A stretch of DNA of 55,882 nt from Bacteroidota bacterium (GCA_016866355.1 VGMN01000010.1:1-55882), one strand, 5' to 3'; numbered from the stretch's first letter, positions 29,050-38,475 are shown. The notes: generated from the letters alone by a model not told the origin. Numbers and translations: made by a program.

Positions 29050-30105
29050 ATGAGTTCGGAAACTATTAAGCTCACTTCTTTTTCACATGGCGCCGGTTGT
29101 GGTTGTAAAATTGCACCCAAGGTGTTGGAAGAAATACTACACACCAATCTTGCGCTGCCTGATACAAAAAATTTATTGGTGGGCAATCATAGTAATGATG
29201 ATGCGGCCGTTTATGATTTAGGGAATGGCACGGCATTAGTTTCAACTACAGATTTTTTTACGCCTATTGTAGATGATCCTTTTTTATTTGGTAAAGTAGC
29301 TGCCGCTAATGCCATCAGCGATGTGTATGCCATGGGCGGAAAACCACTACTAGCTATTGCAATTTTGGGTTGGCCGGTTGAAAAAATTGCAGCCACCCAT
29401 GCACAACGAGTAGTAGAAGGGGGGCGTACTAGTTGTATAGCCGCTGGAATTCCATTAGCCGGCGGACATAGTATTGATTCACCCGAACCCATTTTTGGTT
29501 TGGCAGTAACCGGCATAGTTCCCATTGAAAACCTGAAAAAAAATAATACCGCACAGCCAGAAGATGTATTGCTACTCACAAAACCTCTTGGGGTTGGTAT
29601 CTTGGCCACTGCGGAAAAAAGAGGGTTATTGCAGGATGCAGATCGCACAATCTTGCATCAACAATTAACACAACTGAATTCAATTGGAGAAGCGTTGGGT
29701 AAAATAAAAGGAGTGAGCGCTATGACGGATGTAACCGGATTTGGCTTGATGGGACACGTATTGGAAATGGCAGAAGGTAGTGGGTGCAGCGCGGTTATTG
29801 AGTATGCCCAAGTACCCCTGATTCAAGGATTGCAATCCTACATTAGTCAACGAATTAGTCCGGATGCCACGCCGCGTAATTGGAATGCGTATAGCAGTAA
29901 AGTAAAATTTGAAAAAGGAGTAAACGTGATGGAAGCTTTTACGGTACTCCCCGACCCACAAACTAACGGGGGGTTATTGATTAGCTGTAGTGGCAGTGCG
30001 TTACAAGAAGTGCAAGCCTTATTACAAGCAAATGGACTTGGTGCACATATCAACCCAATTGGGAAAATCACAGCGCAAACAGACCTGCCTTTATTAGTAA
30101 AATAG
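29050..30105 (+). CDS. selD: Selenide, water dikinase
   Basis: 351 residues. The N-terminal motif HGAGCGCK has Cys17 where some SelD proteins carry selenocysteine, and the catalytic Lys20. The AIR-synthase-like core has GNHSNDDAAVYDLG-type and DFFTPIVDDP segments and the C-terminal DPQTNGGLLIS. It makes selenophosphate from selenide and ATP. Cotranscription with mnmH and absence of selA/selB nearby suggest that the product feeds tRNA modification, though selenoprotein genes may lie elsewhere. Confidence 0.96.
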   Translation: MSSETIKLTSFSHGAGCGCKIAPKVLEEILHTNLALPDTKNLLVGNHSNDDAAVYDLGNGTALVSTTDFFTPIVDDPFLFGKVAAANAISDVYAMGGKPLLAIAILGWPVEKIAATHAQRVVEGGRTSCIAAGIPLAGGHSIDSPEPIFGLAVTGIVPIENLKKNNTAQPEDVLLLTKPLGVGILATAEKRGLLQDADRTILHQQLTQLNSIGEALGKIKGVSAMTDVTGFGLMGHVLEMAEGSGCSAVIEYAQVPLIQGLQSYISQRISPDATPRNWNAYSSKVKFEKGVNVMEAFTVLPDPQTNGGLLISCSGSALQEVQALLQANGLGAHINPIGKITAQTDLPLLVK

Positions 30106-30108
30106 AAT

Positions 30109-30555
30109 TTAAAAAACCAAATTCTCTTTATTCTTCACCTGTTCTACTGGTAACTCGGCTACTAATTGTACCGGAAGAATACTTCGAATGGTTTGAATGG
30201 TCTGTTGAATAGAGGCATCACTCACTTCGTCTTCGCGCATCAACCACAAAAAATCTAAATGTTTGAACTCGGGTAATAAAAACTCCCCATCAAACTTGTT
30301 ATTATAAATATAGTGTTCGAGCGAACCCGTGGGTTCTTTATACTCATATACCGCAAAAGAGTATTGTCTTTTCTTGTAGATTCTTTTAATTTCTAACTCG
30401 TTGATTCGAAAATCAAGTCCAATTGAATTATTGAGATGCCAGCAAAACTGATAGCCGCGAATGGGGGCTACAATTCCAAGTAATCGAGTGCCCTCAAAGA
30501 AAGCTTCGGTAATTAATGAATTATCTAATACCAGTTTTGTAGTGCGCTCTGCCAT
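30109..30555 (-). CDS. IPExxxVDY family protein
   Basis: 148 residues from the ATG at 30555, preferred over a frame opening at 30594. It has the family's name motif in the form LPEFKHLDF (residues 94-102) and the N-terminal LGIVAPIRGYQFCWHLN block. The family is small, cytoplasmic and largely restricted to Bacteroidota, with no known function. It ends 3 bp from the selD stop (convergent) and begins 50 bp after the M28 peptidase gene, so the two may share a transcript. Confidence 0.8.
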   Translation of the reverse strand: MAERTTKLVLDNSLITEAFFEGTRLLGIVAPIRGYQFCWHLNNSIGLDFRINELEIKRIYKKRQYSFAVYEYKEPTGSLEHYIYNNKFDGEFLLPEFKHLDFLWLMREDEVSDASIQQTIQTIRSILPVQLVAELPVEQVKNKENLVF

Positions 30556-30604
30556 AACAATTGTACTGGAAGTTACAACGAACTTTTGTAGCAAGCACGT
30601 TCAA

Positions 30605-32290
30605 TCAGAATTGAATCTCTACTGTAAACTGTTCAGCGCCTCGTTGATAGATCACTTTTGTTTTATCACCTTTTTTAAATCGGCCCAGGGTTTGCATATA
30701 AGATTCCATTGAACTAACGCGGTAATCGCCGATTTGCAGCACAATATCGCCTGCTTTTAATCCGGCTTTTTGTGCCGCCCTTCCCTCGGTAACACCATCA
30801 GCGCGAACACCATTTCCACTGTAGGTATAATCGGGCATGATTCCCATTGAAACGCTAAACCTTGCGGTAGTGGTGGTTTGTGCTTCACGCGTTTTTAAAA
30901 AAGCCAGTTTCCCCTTCTCGTTGGCACCCTCCACCACTTGGCTAACATGTTTTAGGATTTGAACCATGCCCTTGTAGTTTATTCTGTCAGCATCATCAGA
31001 GGGTTTATGGTAATCTGTATGAAGCCCTGTGAAATAAAATAATACAGGAATGTCTTTCCGGTAAAAAGAAGTGTGGTCGCTTGGACCAGATCCGCTGGAA
31101 TCAATTTTTATCGAAAGATTTTTTTCGTTTCGGGTAGCAGTCGGCTTATTAATCAATGATGCCCACGTTGGAGAAGTCCCAAATCCTCCTATGGTTACCG
31201 AACGCGTGCTGTCATTAAGACGACCTACCATATCCATATTGATCATATAATTGACGCCCGCCAAATCAATGGTAGGATGATCGGTAAAATATTTTGAACC
31301 ATATAAACCCAACTCCTCTCCTGAAAATGCAATAAATAAATAATTATTGGTTTTTGCGGGGGATTGTTTCAATACTCTTGATAACTCAATAAGTGTGGCG
31401 GTTCCGCTGGCATTATCATCTGCGCCATTATGAACAGCCGCTTCTTTTTTCTCATATCGGGAATTACCGTCTTCTCCATACCCAAGGTGATCAAAATGTG
31501 CACCTATGATTACTGTAGTAGCGGCCTTATTATCAATCCACCCAATTACATTAGAGCCCGAACGTGTTTTTTCACCAAGCTGAACCATCCCATTAAAATT
31601 AAATACACCTTCTTCGTCCTCTTTGGTTATTCCATTTATAATAATATTATTCACATACAGAACAGGAATATCAACCTTTGGTGATTTGTCTTTTCCGTTA
31701 AATGAAAGTTTATCTTCTTTTTTACCGGCATTATACCAAATCAATGCGGTGGCGCCTTTGGTTTTTGCCGATTTACTATACTCATAAATGTATCCCGGTA
31801 AATCAAAATGCGGGTTATTGGAATTGTCCTCCAGCACTACATCTATATCAATCAACCAAGGCGAACCAATTTCACGAAGTCCTGTTGTAGCAATACCCGT
31901 TACGGAACCGTTGGCGCTATAAGGAAATGCAAAAAAATCTTTATTGATGGTCAGGTTTTTTGTAGCGGCTGCTCCCTCTGAGAAAGACTTGGTGATAGTA
32001 AGGGTGGTTCCGCCTTTCATTTCTACGCCTTCATTCACCGAAAAGGGTTGATAAAACTGTTCTGTCCCCTTGGGCGCTAATCCAATTTTTTGAAACTGCT
32101 GCGCTATATACTCCATTGCCAATTTTTCTCCTGACGTTCCCGTTCTACGACCTTCCAGTTTGTCGTCTGCTAAATAAGAGACGTGTGCACGAAGGCTGGG
32201 TTCCAGCTTGTTTAAACTGGTTGATTTTTTAAAAACGGCGCATCCGCTCAGAGTAAGAAGCAGAAGAGGAAGGTAGAACCTGGATTTCAT
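30605..32290 (-). CDS. M28-family aminopeptidase lipoprotein with PDZ domain
   Basis: 561 residues. A lipoprotein signal peptide ends at LSGC (Cys17). The zinc peptidase domain holds IIGAHFDHLGYG, HNGADDNASGTATLIEL and FSGEELGLYGSKYF, which supply the di-zinc ligands and catalytic Glu of family M28. A protease-associated-like insert lies between. A C-terminal PDZ domain (about 470-561) contains GVTEGRAAQKAGLKAGDIVL. It likely trims peptides in the periplasm or at the cell surface. It has a perfect -7 box 25 bp upstream. Confidence 0.92.
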   Translation of the reverse strand: MKSRFYLPLLLLTLSGCAVFKKSTSLNKLEPSLRAHVSYLADDKLEGRRTGTSGEKLAMEYIAQQFQKIGLAPKGTEQFYQPFSVNEGVEMKGGTTLTITKSFSEGAAATKNLTINKDFFAFPYSANGSVTGIATTGLREIGSPWLIDIDVVLEDNSNNPHFDLPGYIYEYSKSAKTKGATALIWYNAGKKEDKLSFNGKDKSPKVDIPVLYVNNIIINGITKEDEEGVFNFNGMVQLGEKTRSGSNVIGWIDNKAATTVIIGAHFDHLGYGEDGNSRYEKKEAAVHNGADDNASGTATLIELSRVLKQSPAKTNNYLFIAFSGEELGLYGSKYFTDHPTIDLAGVNYMINMDMVGRLNDSTRSVTIGGFGTSPTWASLINKPTATRNEKNLSIKIDSSGSGPSDHTSFYRKDIPVLFYFTGLHTDYHKPSDDADRINYKGMVQILKHVSQVVEGANEKGKLAFLKTREAQTTTTARFSVSMGIMPDYTYSGNGVRADGVTEGRAAQKAGLKAGDIVLQIGDYRVSSMESYMQTLGRFKKGDKTKVIYQRGAEQFTVEIQF

Positions 32291-32314
32291 TGGAAATGGT
32301 TAATTAAAGAACTG

Positions 32315-32322
32315 CAAAGTTA
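32315..32322 (-). promoter_or_regulatory. -7 promoter box of the M28 peptidase gene
   Basis: TAACTTTG on the minus strand is an exact TAnnTTTG match, 24 bp before the ATG at 32290. Confidence 0.55.
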
Positions 32323-32386
32323 TTCGGTATTACACGGAAATCAAGAGGTACTTCCTAATTCGTAAATCAAATTGGCGGTGTCTGTC

Positions 32387-32394
32387 TACTTTTG
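32387..32394 (+). promoter_or_regulatory. -7 promoter box of feoB
   Basis: TACTTTTG, an exact TAnnTTTG match. It includes the TTG that opens the longest feoB frame, so that TTG is probably promoter rather than start codon. Confidence 0.5.
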
Positions 32395-32412
32395 CACCCT
32401 TACCCAACCTAC

Positions 32413-34527
32413 GTGGGAAACAGTACTAGTCATATTGCCTTGGTGGGCAACCCCAACAGCGGAAAAAGTTCGCTCTTTAACCGCCTGACAGGACTGCGTC
32501 AACAAGTGGGAAACTTTCCCGGAGTTACCGTAGATAAAAAAACAGGGGTGGCACAACTTGGTAAACATCAGGTGAATTTTATCGACCTGCCAGGAACCTA
32601 CAGCTTGTACCCAAAAAGGATGGACGAATGGGTGACCTATCGGGTTGTCATGGGGGAAGACGCTGAGATAAAACCCGATGTAATTGTGGTGGTAGCAGAC
32701 GCCAGCAACCTAAAGCGAAATCTACTTTTTTGTACACAACTAATTGACCTGAAACAACCGGTTGTGGTGGCCCTTACCATGATGGACCTGGCGCGCCAAA
32801 AAGGAATTAGAATTAATCTGACCGAACTCGAAAGAGAGTTGGGTGTACCGGTTGTGGCCGTAGATGGCAGAAAAGGAAAGGGAATTGGTACCCTTCAAAA
32901 AGCTATAGCGTTAACTATTGAAGGGGCGTATAGAATTCGGGTGCGCGATTTTATCGACAACCGATCATTGGCCGCCATACCCATAGAAAAAATAAAGGAA
33001 GAATTACTTGGCGTGGGAGATTATAAAGCCATTCATCTTCTCATTAATCACCAATCGTTTGGGTTTGCCGAAACCATTCAGCAAAAAATTGAAGCAATTG
33101 AAAAGCGCTACCAGTTTAATCCTACCAAAACACAAGCAGAAGAAATATTACAACGATATGCAAAGATCAAACAGGTAATGCAGTTGGCGGTTACCGAACC
33201 CGATCCACTACAAAAATCATTATTAACAGAAAAGCTGGATGGAATATTACTGCATCGCGGTTGGGGATATCTTATCTTATTAACTGTTTTATTCTTGTTA
33301 TTCCAAAGCGTTTTTTTATTGGCGCAATATCCAATGGACTGGGTTGAAATGGGCTTTGGTGCACTCAGTGGTTGGCTTTCGGCAATTCTTCCAACTACCT
33401 TATTTTCTGATTTACTAATAAATGGTGTGGTTGCGGGACTCAGTGGAATTCTTGTTTTTGTTCCGCAGATTATGATACTGTTTGGGATCATCACCCTGCT
33501 AGAAGACTCTGGCTATATGGCAAGAATTAGTTTTTTGTCAGACAAGCTAATGAGAAGTGTGGGATTGAATGGAAAAAGTGTGATGCCCATGATTAGCGGA
33601 TTTGCCTGTGCAGTTCCCGCTATCATGAGTGCGCGTAACATTGAAAACAGAAAAGAAAGACTACTTACTATTTTGGTAACGCCGCTAATGAGTTGTTCGG
33701 CAAGACTACCCGTTTATACCACCATCATCGCGTTGGTGATTCCTAATAATTATTTGTTTGGTGTATTAAGCGTGCAAGGGTTGGTGTTGCTCGGGATGTA
33801 TATGGCGGGTGTGGTGTTGGCGTTGGTAGTTTCCTATATAGCCAACCTATTTATTAAAATCAAGGAAAAGAGTTTCTTTATTCTTGAGTTACCCATGTAT
33901 CGCTCACCACGTTGGGGCAATTTATTACCAACCATGTTGGGCAAGGCCAAAATTTTTGTACTTGATGCTGGTAAAGTCATTATGATTATTTCCTTGGTAC
34001 TCTGGGGGCTTAGCTCATATGGTCCTGGTGCAAGAATGCAAACGATTGAAAAAAATTATCAATCCGCCGTAGCGGTGCCAGGTGCAGATAGTACACAATT
34101 AAAAAAAGAATTTCATGCAGCCAAGCTTGAAAATTCTTATGCAGGGTTAATAGGCAAACAACTGGAGCCCGTTATTTCACCACTTGGTTTTGATTGGCGC
34201 ATAGGAATTGCGTTGGTTACTTCATTTGCAGCCAGAGAGGTTTTTGTAGGAACCATGGCAACCCTGTTCAGCTTAGGAGATGATAGCGACGATGCCTTGT
34301 TGAACGAAAAACTGAAAGCTGCTGTTCGTTCTAACGGTACACCATTGTTTACACTAGCCACCGGTCTATCGCTAATGATCTTTTATGTGTTTGCCATGCA
34401 GTGCATGAGTACACTGGCGGTTGTAAAGCGCGAAACCAAAAGTTGGAAATGGCCAATGATCCAACTGCTCTATATGACCGGGCTGGCCTGGCTTCTCTCC
34501 TGGTTGGTTTATATACTATTCAGCTAG
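32413..34527 (+). CDS. feoB: Ferrous iron transporter FeoB
   Basis: 704 residues from the GTG at 32413. The frame is open back to a TTG at 32392, but that codon lies within a perfect -7 box. The G domain has G1 GNPNSGKSS, a G3-like IDLPGTYSL and G4-like TMMD. The membrane part carries the two conserved gate segments around ISGFACAVPAIMSARNIENR and VTSFAAREVFVGTMATLF. It imports Fe2+ across the inner membrane. FeoA is not fused or adjacent; a FeoA gene lies 3.2 kb away on the other strand. Confidence 0.95.
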   Translation: MGNSTSHIALVGNPNSGKSSLFNRLTGLRQQVGNFPGVTVDKKTGVAQLGKHQVNFIDLPGTYSLYPKRMDEWVTYRVVMGEDAEIKPDVIVVVADASNLKRNLLFCTQLIDLKQPVVVALTMMDLARQKGIRINLTELERELGVPVVAVDGRKGKGIGTLQKAIALTIEGAYRIRVRDFIDNRSLAAIPIEKIKEELLGVGDYKAIHLLINHQSFGFAETIQQKIEAIEKRYQFNPTKTQAEEILQRYAKIKQVMQLAVTEPDPLQKSLLTEKLDGILLHRGWGYLILLTVLFLLFQSVFLLAQYPMDWVEMGFGALSGWLSAILPTTLFSDLLINGVVAGLSGILVFVPQIMILFGIITLLEDSGYMARISFLSDKLMRSVGLNGKSVMPMISGFACAVPAIMSARNIENRKERLLTILVTPLMSCSARLPVYTTIIALVIPNNYLFGVLSVQGLVLLGMYMAGVVLALVVSYIANLFIKIKEKSFFILELPMYRSPRWGNLLPTMLGKAKIFVLDAGKVIMIISLVLWGLSSYGPGARMQTIEKNYQSAVAVPGADSTQLKKEFHAAKLENSYAGLIGKQLEPVISPLGFDWRIGIALVTSFAAREVFVGTMATLFSLGDDSDDALLNEKLKAAVRSNGTPLFTLATGLSLMIFYVFAMQCMSTLAVVKRETKSWKWPMIQLLYMTGLAWLLSWLVYILFS

Positions 34528-34532
34528 TTTTT

Positions 34533-35849
34533 CTATTTTGTCGGGACAGACAAATAATCAAAAACCAAATTGCAAAGCGATTTGACACCGGCTGGCATGC
34601 CACTATTATCAACATAAAAATCTGCCGTGTGGTGCGGTGGTGCCTGTGAAGAATTTTGTCCCCTGGGCATCCCTCCTATAAAGAAAAAGAAAGAGGGGGC
34701 CTTTGTTCCATAATAGGAAAAATCTTCTGCGCCGGTAACCCACTCTGCATCAATCACGTTAGTTGCACCTAGGGTTTTTTCCAGGGTGGGAATCATTTTC
34801 TTTACCAGTTCTGGTGTATTATAGGTTACCAGTGTTTTTGTTTCAATCGTCACATCTGCATCGGCACCATTTGCCGCGGCTATTAGTTTAGCGGTTCGTA
34901 TTATTTTTTCATGCACTTCTAGTTGCATTTTGCTATCCAGCGTTCGAATGGTCCCAGACATTTCGCAGGTTTCAGATATAATATTCTGACGAACACCCCC
35001 GTTTATTTTCCCAACTGTAATAACCACCGGTGCTTTTGTTAATTCCGATTGACGACTAACAATGTTTTGCAAACCCTCAATGATTTGTGCACCGACCTGG
35101 ATTGGATCCACACCGCGCCAGGGTTGAGAACCATGACTTCCCTTCCCTTTAACTATAATAGAAAACCAATCTGCAGCTGCCATCAAAGACCCAGATTTGT
35201 ATTTTACTTTTCCAACTTCTAAATCAGATTGTATGTGTAATCCAAAGATGACATCTACTTTGGGGTTTTCCATCACTCCCTCTTTTACCATCAACGCGGC
35301 ACCACCCTCTTCACCGGTAGGTGCTCCTTCCTCAGCGGGTTGAAAAATAAATTTTACAGACCCACTTAGTTGATCACGCATACCAGAAAGAATTTCTGCC
35401 ACTGTCATTAAAATAGCCACATGCGTATCATGACCACAGGCGTGCATCACTCCTACCTCGGCACCCTCGTAGGTTGTTTTTTCACGAGAAGCAAATGGAA
35501 TTTTTACTCGTTCGATTACTGGTAGTGCGTCCATATCAGCACGTAGGGCCACACAAGGTCCCGGCTTTGCACCTTTTAACAGACCCACCACTCCGGTTTT
35601 GGCAACACCCTCCTGTACCTCAATCCCGAGTGAACGAAGATGGGCAGCAACTAGTTTTGCTGTTTTGAATTCACGATTTCCCAATTCGGGGTGTTGATGT
35701 ATTTGCTCTCTCCAGCTGTTTGTTTTTGTCTGCAGCGCCTCCGCTTTGGATTGAACCACCGATTTAAGATCCGCAGCAGAATTACGGGTTTGTGCGCTAG
35801 TCACAAGTGTGACAATTGCAAAAAGGCTTAATAAAATAATTTTATTCAC
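34533..35849 (-). CDS. M20-family amidohydrolase, secreted
   Basis: 438 residues from the GTG at 35849. The longer frame (to 35966) would overlap the divergent chrA gene, and the GTG starts exactly at a signal peptide (NKIILLSLFAIVTLVTSAQ). Metal-site motifs of the amidohydrolase/HipO group are intact: HACGHDTHVA and FIFQPAEEG. Such enzymes remove acyl groups from amino acids or similar amides. The signal peptide places it in the periplasm, unlike cytoplasmic relatives. It converges with feoB, with 5 bp between the stops. Confidence 0.9.
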   Translation of the reverse strand: MNKIILLSLFAIVTLVTSAQTRNSAADLKSVVQSKAEALQTKTNSWREQIHQHPELGNREFKTAKLVAAHLRSLGIEVQEGVAKTGVVGLLKGAKPGPCVALRADMDALPVIERVKIPFASREKTTYEGAEVGVMHACGHDTHVAILMTVAEILSGMRDQLSGSVKFIFQPAEEGAPTGEEGGAALMVKEGVMENPKVDVIFGLHIQSDLEVGKVKYKSGSLMAAADWFSIIVKGKGSHGSQPWRGVDPIQVGAQIIEGLQNIVSRQSELTKAPVVITVGKINGGVRQNIISETCEMSGTIRTLDSKMQLEVHEKIIRTAKLIAAANGADADVTIETKTLVTYNTPELVKKMIPTLEKTLGATNVIDAEWVTGAEDFSYYGTKAPSFFFFIGGMPRGQNSSQAPPHHTADFYVDNSGMPAGVKSLCNLVFDYLSVPTK

Positions 35850-35908
35850 GGGGGGGGATTTTTGGTGAAAGTACAATAACAATGATAAATTTTTACTTTT
35901 AAGGTACC

Positions 35909-37147
35909 ATGTTGATTCGTCATCTACCCTTTTTGAGAACCGTGCTTTCACACAGTCTTGTTGCATTTGGGGGACCTCAAGCGCATTTGGGTATGATGTT
36001 TAACAACTTTGTCCATAAAACACCCTATGTGACAGAGAAAGAATTAATGGAATACAATACGCTCTGTCAACTTTTGCCGGGGGCCTCCTCAACACAAACG
36101 CTAACCCTCATTGGTTATAAGCGCGGAGGGGTTCCTCTTGCCATACTCACACTTTTGATTTGGATTCTTCCTGCGAGTACAATCATGGGTGGGTTTTCTT
36201 TTTTACTCCCCTACCTGGATCAACAAAAAATTGGCGGCGGGTTGTTTAGATTTATTCCCCCCATGGCGGCGGGATTTCTTGTTTTTGCAATCATCCGAAT
36301 TTTTCCATTGGCCATTAGAAACACCATCACGTGGGTAATCATGGGTATAAGTCTTGTTGTAACGGCGTTTTTATTTGGAAGACCTTGGTTAATTCCTGTC
36401 CTATTAATTGCCGGAGGAATTGCAACCAATTTTAGTAATAAACGAATTCCGCAGACAGACCAAAAACCAAAACAAATACGTTGGTGGAATTTTTGGCTCT
36501 TTGGAATTATTTTTTTGGCAGCAGGATTTTTTAGTGAAACAGCCCGCACCAACAATTGGCCCGAGAGAAAACCGCTGAATCTTTTTGAAAACACCTATCG
36601 TATGGGAAGCTTGGTTTTTGGTGGAGGGCAGGTGTTGTTACCTATGATGTACGAACAATGGAGCGTTCGTCCTGCTACTGTGCGCGAAAAAAATCCAAAC
36701 GTTATTCAAATTGATCAACGTGATTTTTATATGGGTATGGGAATGGTACAAGCAGTTCCTGGTCCCTTATTTTCATTTGCTTCATTCACGGGTGGTTTAT
36801 CGCTGAAAAAAGAAGGCCCTATAATGCAGTTGTTGGGTTGTTTAATTGGAACCCTTGCCATTTTTTTGCCTAGCGCCCTGTTGGTGCTTTTCTTTTTTCC
36901 TATTTGGCATAACTTAAAAAAATACGCAGCTATTTATCGTTCACTGGAAGGCATCAATGCGGCTATCGTGGGAATATTAATTGCGTCTACTATTTATATC
37001 TCGCGTGATATTTCACTGTTAGAAAACAACACAACCAGTTGGATAAATTTTGTTGTAATTATTAGCACAGTGTTGTTGCTTCGCTTTACAAAAATTGTTT
37101 CTCCGGTAATTGTTGCAGCCTGTTTGTTGTTGGGTTACTTTTTATAG
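35909..37147 (+). CDS. chrA: Chromate transporter ChrA
   Basis: 412 residues with two homologous CHR halves, the long-chain ChrA form, and about ten membrane segments. The first half has [10 protein letters not shown] and [10 protein letters not shown]; the second has [11 protein letters not shown] and [15 protein letters not shown], the paired signatures of the family. ChrA exports chromate in resistant strains; many homologues without a resistance operon have no proven substrate. No chrB regulator is adjacent. It overlaps nadD at the 3' ends by 13 bp. Confidence 0.92.
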   Translation: MLIRHLPFLRTVLSHSLVAFGGPQAHLGMMFNNFVHKTPYVTEKELMEYNTLCQLLPGASSTQTLTLIGYKRGGVPLAILTLLIWILPASTIMGGFSFLLPYLDQQKIGGGLFRFIPPMAAGFLVFAIIRIFPLAIRNTITWVIMGISLVVTAFLFGRPWLIPVLLIAGGIATNFSNKRIPQTDQKPKQIRWWNFWLFGIIFLAAGFFSETARTNNWPERKPLNLFENTYRMGSLVFGGGQVLLPMMYEQWSVRPATVREKNPNVIQIDQRDFYMGMGMVQAVPGPLFSFASFTGGLSLKKEGPIMQLLGCLIGTLAIFLPSALLVLFFFPIWHNLKKYAAIYRSLEGINAAIVGILIASTIYISRDISLLENNTTSWINFVVIISTVLLLRFTKIVSPVIVAACLLLGYFL

Positions 37148-37707
37148 TACCCGCCTTTTTCAATTTCTTCCCGCACCGAATCCGGAACCATATATCTGAT
37201 AGACCTTCCATTTGCAATACAACTGCGGATATACGTTGCAGAAAGGTGTAGCAGTGGTGCATCAATTGTGTTTAATTGGGCGCCCAGGGCATTGTCTGTT
37301 GAAAATCCTTGTCGCGGATAAACATATAATGGATAACGCGCAATCAATTGGCTAGCGTTTTTCCAATTAGGTAGATTCTGAAAACTATCTGCCCCCATTA
37401 GAATGGAGAACTCGTGTTGTGGATACTTCTCGCTCAAGTAAGTAAGCGTATCTATGGTGTAAGAAGGTCGGGGAAGATTAAACTCTATGTCAGAAACACG
37501 AATTCGTTCATCCTGTTCTGTGGCCAGCTTGGTTAAATGAAGGCGTTGGTATTCGTTCAGTAAACTGTTTTCTTGTTTGTGTGGGTTTTGGGGCGAAACA
37601 ACCAACCATAGTTTTTCGATCTCAGTTTCATTCAATAGATAATTGGCCACAATCAGGTGTCCGTTGTGAATAGGATTAAAGGAGCCAAAATAAAGAGCGA
37701 CTTTCAC
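37135..37707 (-). CDS. nadD: Nicotinate-nucleotide adenylyltransferase
   Basis: 190 residues with the nucleotidyltransferase signature [11 protein letters not shown] (8-18) and a C-terminal SATYIRS in place of the usual STxIR motif. It converts nicotinate mononucleotide to deamido-NAD in the cytoplasm. It begins 15 bp after feoA, so both probably share the feoA promoter. nadA (46.7 kb) and the PnuC/NadR pair (0.7 kb) supply two further NAD routes in the window. Confidence 0.95.
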   Translation of the reverse strand: MKVALYFGSFNPIHNGHLIVANYLLNETEIEKLWLVVSPQNPHKQENSLLNEYQRLHLTKLATEQDERIRVSDIEFNLPRPSYTIDTLTYLSEKYPQHEFSILMGADSFQNLPNWKNASQLIARYPLYVYPRQGFSTDNALGAQLNTIDAPLLHLSATYIRSCIANGRSIRYMVPDSVREEIEKGGYYKK

Positions 37708-37722
37708 CTAAACGATTGATTA

Positions 37723-37953
37723 TTAAACTTTTGTGTCTACCAAAATGGTTTCTGCTTCGTTGATTCGGAGGCTCAGGTGGTAGCCGGATACGGATACAGA
37801 TATAGGCCCTCCAAGTGGTGCAACCTGTATAACCAAGACTCTTTCGCCCGGTATACACCCCATTTCCATTAGCTTTAAAAAGAGTTCCGAGTTTTCAAAC
37901 TCTGCAATTATTGCCTCCTGCCCCGGCTTAAGGTCCGATAGCCTAACCTTCAT
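37723..37953 (-). CDS. feoA: FeoA-domain protein
   Basis: 76 residues from the ATG at 37953 (a TTG two codons upstream is less likely). The SH3-like FeoA fold is shown by LSDLKPGQEAIIAEF, the LMEMGCIPGERVLVI core and GGPISVSVSGYHLSLR. FeoA stimulates FeoB at the inner membrane. Here it is separated from feoB and linked to nadD, which is unusual. A perfect -7 box lies 18 bp upstream. Confidence 0.9.
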   Translation of the reverse strand: MKVRLSDLKPGQEAIIAEFENSELFLKLMEMGCIPGERVLVIQVAPLGGPISVSVSGYHLSLRINEAETILVDTKV

Positions 37954-37971
37954 ATTCAAGCATTAATAGTG

Positions 37972-37979
37972 CAAAGCTA
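37972..37979 (-). promoter_or_regulatory. -7 promoter box of feoA-nadD
   Basis: TAGCTTTG on the minus strand, an exact TAnnTTTG match, 18 bp before the feoA ATG. Confidence 0.5.
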
Positions 37980-38018
37980 TTCTTGTTGAGTGGTTTTTCT
38001 TTACGAATTTTGATAATT

Positions 38019-38459
38019 ATGAACTCAAAATCAAAAGTTTACTTTTTCTTTCCTTTGGAATCGTTGAACCTGGGTAATAGATCCAGCCTAAAACGCTTTA
38101 TTGAAAAGCTATTCAAGACCGAGAAGAAACAAATTGATCAGATAAATTATATTTTCTGCGACAATAAATCAATCAGAAAAATAAATAAGCAATACCTGAA
38201 ACACAATTACGCCACAGATATCATCACTTTTGATCTTTCGGAAGGGAAAGAAATTGCTGCCGATATATATATAAGCGTTGAAATGGTCCGGGATAATGCA
38301 AAATCCCTTGGCGTGAGTCTAAAAAGCGAAATTCACCGGGTTATTTTTCATGGAGCGCTTCATCTGTGCGGTTATAAAGACAAAAAGACCACAGAAATCA
38401 ACAAAATGAGGGGGAAAGAAGACCAATACCTTAATAAATATGGGGTTTCTACCGTTTAG
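38019..38459 (+). CDS. ybeY: rRNA maturation endoribonuclease YbeY
   Basis: 146 residues from the ATG at 38019; an upstream TTG at 37983 is less likely. The UPF0054 signature reads FHGALHLCGYKD (110-121): two zinc ligands His111 and His115 are kept, but the usual third His is Asp121. I recall a similar GYKDK form in other Bacteroidota. YbeY takes part in 16S rRNA 3'-end maturation and ribosome quality control. It diverges from feoA, and a parS-like site begins directly after its stop. Confidence 0.88.
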   Translation: MNSKSKVYFFFPLESLNLGNRSSLKRFIEKLFKTEKKQIDQINYIFCDNKSIRKINKQYLKHNYATDIITFDLSEGKEIAADIYISVEMVRDNAKSLGVSLKSEIHRVIFHGALHLCGYKDKKTTEINKMRGKEDQYLNKYGVSTV

Positions 38460-38475
38460 CGTTCCACGTGGAACA
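38460..38475. other. parS-like ParB-binding site
   Basis: CGTTCCACGTGGAACA matches the parS consensus TGTTnCACGTGnAACA at 15 of 16 positions; the 14-bp core is a perfect palindrome. The same form, apart from the first base, is the known parS of Pseudomonas. It starts 1 bp after the ybeY stop, between ybeY and mnmG. parS sites bind ParB near replication origins. Confidence 0.75.

Noticed and set aside
29211-29648. 145-residue minus-strand frame inside selD
   Set aside because: Antisense shadow of a conserved gene.
30104-30125. AGAATTT/AAATTCT hairpin between the convergent selD and IPExxxVDY genes, considered as a bidirectional terminator
   Set aside because: Stem is almost all A-T pairs and no clear T run follows; too weak to call.
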